The translations under genes were made by a program, and so were the position numbers. Positions 4,977 to 9,381 of a stretch of DNA of 9,381 nucleotides are shown piece after piece. This DNA comes from Succinatimonas sp. UBA6849 (lineage in GTDB: Bacteria; Pseudomonadota; Gammaproteobacteria; Enterobacterales; Succinivibrionaceae). The notes under the pieces are model-generated. The model did not search any database and had not been told where the DNA came from. It worked only from the letters and a program-made list of their open reading frames with translations. Numbering within the stretch: the stretch's first letter is position 1; each line of letters begins with the position of its first letter. Location of the stretch: contig DKDL01000055.1 in the NCBI GenBank assembly GCA_002449335.1, positions 1-9,381 of the forward strand, in the 5' to 3' direction.

Positions 4977-6014
4977 ATGGAGGACAATTATTATCTAAAT
5001 CCAGCTTGTGCATTTATCGGTATCAACGCATCCGGTAAAACTTCCGTGCTAAAGGTTATCAATTTGGCTTTGAGTATCGTTAACAATGAGCCAATTAATC
5101 ATGTGGATTCTAGGAGCATTCTTTTAGGCACAGAGAAAGCTACTATTACCACCTATTTTTACGACAATCGAAAGTATATTTGCTGCTTAGAAACTGTTGT
5201 TACAGCAAAGAAAGCGAAGACATGAGATTTCGTTTATTCTATTTTATCTGAAAGAATGTGGGAAAAACCTCTTTCCACTGTAAAGTCCAAAAAGTACCTA
5301 ACCGATTTTAAAGGAATGGATCCTACTAAAATCCGAAAGGCAGATGAAGAATTTTTACCTGATGATGTCAGCCTGATTATTTCTCACAATAAAAAGACAA
5401 ATGAGACGGTTGAAGTGTTCAGCTTGCTTTCATATACAAATGTGAATGTTCTTCCTTTTACAGAGGAGATCCCTCTTGAAGTAATCGCTTTTCTTGATCC
5501 AACAATTGAGACATTACGTTTTGAGAAAACAGAGGGAAAAATATTCATTCATTTAAAATTCAAGAATGAAGAAGAAATAATCCTTAACAGTGCTATGGAT
5601 TTGGAGAAGTATCTGTCTTCAGGCACAATTAAAGGCATTATCACGTTTTCAATGGTAAAAGAAGTGCTTCAATCAGGTGGTTATCTCTTGGTTGACGAAA
5701 TTGAGAACCATTTTAATAAGGAAATCGTTACAACATTGATGCGATTCTTTATGGATAGTCAGTTAAATAAAAATGGCGGAACACTTGTTTTCACAACACA
5801 CTATCCGGAATTGCTCGATGAATATGACCGAAATGATGGGATCTGCATTGTAAGAAACCGGAATGGTATCACGGTTGAGAATTTGAGCTATATTCTAAAA
5901 CGTAATGATATCAAGAAAAGCGATGCCTATCAGAGTGGATTTCTTGAGGGAACTACTCCTGCGTACGAAGCATACCTTGGCTTAAAAAAGAACCTTGCCT
6001 CTTCAATACACTAA
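4977..6014 (+). pseudogene. ABC-type/AAA ATPase of a RloA/PARIS-like defence pair, broken by a TGA stop
   Basis: One reading frame of about 345 codons interrupted by TGA at 5223-5225 (codon 83). Both halves are in the same frame and form one protein. The first half has Walker A GINASGKT (residues 15-22). The second, with its first ATG at 5256, has an ABC-signature-like LSSGTIKG, Walker B GGYLLVDEIENHFN and a switch histidine in VFTTHYPELLDE. This order is typical of AAA_15/AAA_21 ATPases in abortive-infection pairs such as RloAB or PARIS, where the ATPase controls a TOPRIM-type partner; the next gene fits that partner. The usual N-terminal strand (LxxFxVxNFKSF type) before Walker A is not found, and the upstream frame closes at about 4943. 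The 5' end may therefore have been lost through IS activity. Restart at 5256 would give a fragment without Walker A, so the gene is probably inactive. Confidence 0.75.
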
Positions 6015-6025
6015 GGAATGGCATA

Positions 6026-6545
6026 ATGAAACTGGCAAAGTATAAGGCGTGCATATGTGAAGGATCTGCTGAGTCAGCGATTATTGATATACTGATTGAT
6101 AATGACCTTTTAATTTTTTCAAGGGAAGAACTGCTAGAAGAAAGTGTTATCCGGTGTAGAAATGCAAAAAGATTTGAAGAACGGTACTTGCGCAAGGGAT
6201 TCAATGACAAGATTTCTTGTAATCCGAATTCTAGATTCTCGCAGAGAAGTTTTTCGCCTTAGTAAGGCTTATGAACATAAGGTTGATGTCATCAATGTCA
6301 TTACAGCACCGGAAATAGAAATGCTAATTATCCATAGTGAAAGTGCTTATGACAAGTTTAAGCGATCAGGAAAGAAACCAAGCGAATTTTGCAAGATAGA
6401 TCTTCGTATGCATGATGTGAAATCGTATGATTTTGTAAAGGACTATTTTCGTGATCCTCAAACACCGGTGAATGCAATAAAAGAATACCGGAGAACAGCA
6501 AATATCCCAACAGGTGAATACAGCCTGTCCGATTTGCTTAAATGA
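6026..6545 (+). pseudogene. Small TOPRIM-like (RloB-like) partner of the ATPase, frameshifted
   Basis: It starts at ATG 6026, 11 nt after the ATPase stop, with AAGGA about 8 nt upstream. The first frame reads MKLAKYKACICEGSAESAII and goes out of frame at about 6213-6215. Removing one T from the ATTTCTT run restores a single protein of about 172 residues that continues ILVIRILDSRREVF and ITAPEIEMLIIH. The CEG-x2-E start, the DS-R strand and the 'PEIEMLIIH' block parallel the order in RloB-type TOPRIM proteins (CEG..TE, DxD, 'NPcFElWLLLH'). TOPRIM effectors of such pairs act as nucleases under control of the ATPase. Assignment is by motif order, not a firm match. Ending with KEYRRTANIPTGEYSLSDLLK-like text before TGA, the 3' part is intact. 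The frameshift together with the ATPase stop indicates decay of the whole pair. Confidence 0.65.
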
Positions 6546-6835
6546 AATTTAGTAATTACTCTGACTCCTAAGAAATTCAGCGTAGCATTAAATTTTTTCT
6601 CCCTTAATAGTCAGTGAGTACTTTATAAAATTACATTGCAAACAAGGTCACAAAGTCTTGCTAAGTAGCTATCTTCTCAAGGTATGGCTGGATTTAAATA
6701 GTTACAAGTGATTTGATTAGATATTCAACAGAATTAAAGTTGCCAAAAGAAACAAATTATCAGGAAAACTTAAGATTAGGTCAAAAGTAGAACTTACCAA
6801 TATGCCATTTTCTACAAGAAGTTAGGAGAATTAAG
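6546..6835. other. Intergenic region before the McrB-like gene
   Basis: About 290 nt with no credible gene. It presumably carries the promoter of the restriction operon. I see a TATAAA at about 6624-6629 but no convincing -35 at the right distance, so no promoter is called. The ribosome site TTAGGAGA lies 6 nt before the ATG at 6836. Confidence 0.4.
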
Positions 6836-8839
6836 ATGCCTAAGACTGAACAAGATAGAATTGAAAGACAGCTATATTACTATTTAGCAAAAAACATCGA
6901 TTCACTTAAGAGCAAGTTCTATGGAGAAGATGGCATATGGTCTAAGTATCTTGCTTTTACAGAAAGATTTGTGATTGAAGATGATGAAGAAATTCACTGC
7001 AGGACAGTTTTTTCCGAAGACAACTCAAACAAAGAAGTTAGCTCAGACAATGAGGCTAATACAGGAAGCACAGAAAGAAAAGATGTCTTAAGTCTTGACA
7101 CGTACTGTCTTGGTCTAAATCATACAGATCCTTCTCACAGTGACAAAAATAATTTTGGAGCTTTTTCTTGGTGGATAGAGTTTTATCTTAAAGATTTAGG
7201 TGCTGTTGGAGGATCTAGTTCTGCTGTACACGGTATTTATTACTCTCCTAAAAGCAAATGTTACAGGAACGCAAAGAATACGGATATATTTGAAGAAAAT
7301 GGTACTGGCTTGTCAAAAGAAGAGTACTCTCATGACATGGCTCTAAATCGTTTTACAGATAAGACTTATATTTGTATAAAAAGTAAGTTAGTTTCAGGAG
7401 GAAATATCGAAGATGAATCATTGTCAGACTTCAAACCAAACAATGTAGTCTTAAACAAGATTTATTATCTTTTTAAGATGCAAGAACTTGATGAACAAGG
7501 ATGTGCTAACCACCACCTAATCCCAATCTTTAAAGAAAAATCGCTAGATTACGTTATAGAACTCTTGTATGACAAGACTGATAAAACAAATTTGAATACA
7601 TGGGAAGATAAATCAAAATTTATCTATGAACAATTTGCTGGCTTTCTAGAGCAAAATCAAAATAAAAACTTAAATCTTGACACAATACCAACCTTATCAG
7701 AATCTGACAAAAATAAAGTTGAATATGTAACCATTAACGAAGGGTTAAAATCAACGGCAATTAACCTTTTTAAATCCTATAGCTTTGGCTGTTTTTACTG
7801 GGATGTTTTAGAAAAACAAGGTGGCTTATCAAACAAGATTGATGAGCTTATTTCACGAGGTGATAAGAACATCATCTTAACTGGAGCACCAGGCACAGGA
7901 AAGACCTTCGCTTGTCAAAGCTATGCTAAAGAACAAATTGCTGATTTCTTATCAGAATGTAAAGAACTACTAAATCTAAAAAATGATGATGAACTTAAAA
8001 ATGAATTCAAGAATATCTCTTTTGTAAAAACAGTTCAGTTCCATCCTGGCTATGACTATTCAGATTTTATTGAAGGTTTAAGACCTAAAAGAGATCGTAA
8101 CAGCAACACCATCATATATGATAGAAAAGATGGTATATTCAAGGATTTCTGCAAGCAAGTTGTAAAGTTCAATAAAAATCAAAAATATGCTAATTTAGCT
8201 GAAAGCGCTAAATTCTTTTTCATCATCGATGAGATCAACAGAGGTGAAGTTTCAAAGATCTTCGGTGAAGCTTTCAGTATGATTGAGACTGATAAAAGAG
8301 CACCAGTTGGTTCAGATCCTAAAGATGTAACTAATAAAGTAGAAACTCAATATTCATCTTTAATTGAAGATAAAGATAATGATCCTTTCCAACAAGGTTT
8401 CTACATCCCTGAGAACGTTTATATCTTAGCAACCATGAATGAAATTGATCGTAGCTTGGAAGCTATGGACTTTGCTTTTAGAAGACGATTCTCTTGGCTT
8501 ACAGTTAATGTTAAAGACACTTTAAATGAAATCATTGTTAACTCTGTTCTTGATGATTGTACTAATTCTGTATCAAGTAGTATGAGCGCAATTGAAGATT
8601 CATTTAATAACTTAAACGAGCTCATTGAAAATAAGCTTGGACCTGACTATATGCTAGGAGGTTCATATTTAACCTCACTTAAAAATTCTAGCAGAACATC
8701 AGTTACAACTTTAAAAGAAGAGCTGTGGAATAACCATTTAGAGCCAATTATCAAAGATTACCTAAAAGGCACTGGAGATGAAATTCAGGACTTTAAGAAC
8801 GCATTTGTAGGCTCGACAAATGACGACTCAAAAAAATGA
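6836..8839 (+). CDS. mcrB: McrB-like AAA+ GTPase of a McrBC/LlaJI-type restriction system
   Basis: 667 residues, intact, with a strong TTAGGAGA site 6 nt before ATG. The C-terminal half is a McrB-type AAA+ motor. Walker A is GAPGTGKT (350-357), followed by VQFHPGYDYSDFIEGLRP (400-417). Walker B with the McrB signature is FFIIDEINRGEVSKIFGEAF (461-480). The GTP-recognition block is ATMNEIDRSLEAMDFAFRRRF (532-552), corresponding to the classical 'TMNTADRS..LD.ALRRRF'. The first 340 residues are a target-recognition region with a conserved-looking core FGAFSWWIEFYLKDLGA around 107-123; I cannot name its fold. McrB hexamers bind modified or specific DNA and use GTP to drive translocation, with McrC supplying the nuclease. 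The 'NEIDRS' variant and the partner's SRF motif point to the LlaJI-like branch. The TGA stop overlaps an ATG at 8836, as expected for coupling to the next gene. Without a working McrC it would not cleave DNA. Confidence 0.92.
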   Translation: MPKTEQDRIERQLYYYLAKNIDSLKSKFYGEDGIWSKYLAFTERFVIEDDEEIHCRTVFSEDNSNKEVSSDNEANTGSTERKDVLSLDTYCLGLNHTDPSHSDKNNFGAFSWWIEFYLKDLGAVGGSSSAVHGIYYSPKSKCYRNAKNTDIFEENGTGLSKEEYSHDMALNRFTDKTYICIKSKLVSGGNIEDESLSDFKPNNVVLNKIYYLFKMQELDEQGCANHHLIPIFKEKSLDYVIELLYDKTDKTNLNTWEDKSKFIYEQFAGFLEQNQNKNLNLDTIPTLSESDKNKVEYVTINEGLKSTAINLFKSYSFGCFYWDVLEKQGGLSNKIDELISRGDKNIILTGAPGTGKTFACQSYAKEQIADFLSECKELLNLKNDDELKNEFKNISFVKTVQFHPGYDYSDFIEGLRPKRDRNSNTIIYDRKDGIFKDFCKQVVKFNKNQKYANLAESAKFFFIIDEINRGEVSKIFGEAFSMIETDKRAPVGSDPKDVTNKVETQYSSLIEDKDNDPFQQGFYIPENVYILATMNEIDRSLEAMDFAFRRRFSWLTVNVKDTLNEIIVNSVLDDCTNSVSSSMSAIEDSFNNLNELIENKLGPDYMLGGSYLTSLKNSSRTSVTTLKEELWNNHLEPIIKDYLKGTGDEIQDFKNAFVGSTNDDSKK

Positions 8840-8861
8840 TGCCTCTTAAAGTAAAACCTAA

Positions 8862-9381
8862 GTGCTGATACAAATGTCCAACTGCAAATCTAAAAAAAGA
8901 AAGATCAATTCTTTCTGTGATAACAGCCCTATATCAGAAAATAACTTGTTTGATGCGCTTTTTCCAAGAGATAAAAAGCAAAAAGAACAGGCTAAAGATA
9001 ACAATGTTGCTGAAGAAAAGTTTGCAAAGAGCTTTATGTGGTCATCAGAAGGTATGGTCCAAAAAGATCTGACTTATGATCCCACTAAAGGAATTGTCTT
9101 TGTAAAAGATAAAGATACAGACATCGTTTTATTCAGAAAGTTAGGTTCTCAATGGTTTACAGGAAACTTTGTTGGTGTCTGATCTTTAGACAATGAAAGT
9201 TCTATTGAGATTTACTCAAGGTTTGAAGGTGGCAATCATAAGTTTGCATTTATAAACCACATGCTCAATAAGATCTATGATCTTAATGATTGGTTATTAA
9301 CCCAAGGTGGTAGTAACAAGACAGACCTAAACTTCGATCTTTTATTAAAACTAAGCTTCTTGTCAAAACTTAAAAATGCCT
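8862..9381 (+). pseudogene. mcrC: McrC/LlaJI-like restriction subunit, interrupted by TGA, runs off right edge
   Basis: The frame opens at GTG 8862 (or ATG 8874), is stopped by TGA at 9180-9182 after 106 codons, and then continues open in the same frame to the window end. Across the stop the protein reads SQWFTGNFVGV, stop, SLDNESSIEIYSRFEGG, then FAFINHMLNKIY. That is the McrC/LlaJI pattern 'GN(F/Y)vGV...IeIxSRF...FL.yML.K'. The catalytic PD-(D/E)xK region expected further on is outside the window. The 5' end is also doubtful. A start at ATG 8836, overlapping the McrB stop, encodes MMPLKVKPKC and then hits TGA at 8866, in a different frame from the main one, so an additional frameshift is possible. 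McrC docks on the McrB hexamer and cuts DNA. This allele is probably null unless the TGA is read through. Confidence 0.7.

Noticed and set aside
5953..6210. Minus-strand open frame of 85 codons
   Set aside because: It is antisense to the ATPase end and the TOPRIM-like gene, both of which have clear motifs on the plus strand.
8419..8625. Minus-strand open frame of 68 codons
   Set aside because: It is antisense to the McrB AAA+ signature region.
5223..9182. TGA read as a sense codon (recoded genetic code), since two genes continue in frame past TGA at 5223 and 9180
   Set aside because: TGG is used normally for Trp in the transposase and McrB, the membrane protein and McrB genes end at TGA, and the neighbouring small gene has a true frameshift. 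Gene decay explains the data more simply.
1..9381. CRISPR array or tRNA gene
   Set aside because: No regularly spaced repeats and no cloverleaf-like stretch were seen on reading both strands.

Overview
The window is AT-rich accessory DNA from a bacterium: AGGAG-type ribosome sites, sigma70-like promoters, and overlapping or abutting genes. The presence of a SecB-type chaperone gene fits a Gram-negative host, but nothing here fixes the species. All recognisable genes are either transposases or look like phage-defence genes, so this reads as a defence island shaped by insertion sequences.

Layout. Positions 1-550 hold the start of an IS4-family insertion sequence whose transposase runs leftwards off the window. 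Positions 551-3280 are cargo, all on the minus strand. Reading in the direction of transcription, this is a PARP-like ADP-ribosyltransferase, a small acidic protein, a SecB-like chaperone, then after a gap a 62-residue protein and a membrane-anchored protein of about 268 residues. Positions 3281 to about 4803 hold a second copy of the same insertion sequence in the opposite orientation. The two copies face their transposase-upstream ends inwards, giving a composite-transposon-like arrangement. Positions 4977-6545 hold a broken pair: an ABC-type/AAA ATPase interrupted by a TGA stop, and a small TOPRIM-like (RloB-like) protein with a frameshift. From 6836 there is an intact McrB-like AAA+ restriction GTPase followed by an McrC/LlaJI-like nuclease subunit that carries an in-frame TGA and runs off the right edge.

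The main point of interest is the 1893-3175 operon. Toxin, antitoxin candidate and SecB-like chaperone sit in that order with a 0-nt junction and a 13-nt overlap. That is the layout of toxin-antitoxin-chaperone systems and in particular of CmdTAC, in which an ADP-ribosyltransferase modifies mRNA during phage infection. This copy looks intact, has its own promoter just inside the right insertion sequence, and appears mobilisable. It may be accompanied by an unrecognised two-gene module (62 aa plus membrane protein). The older defence genes to the right look decayed, so the IS-borne cassette may be a later arrival.
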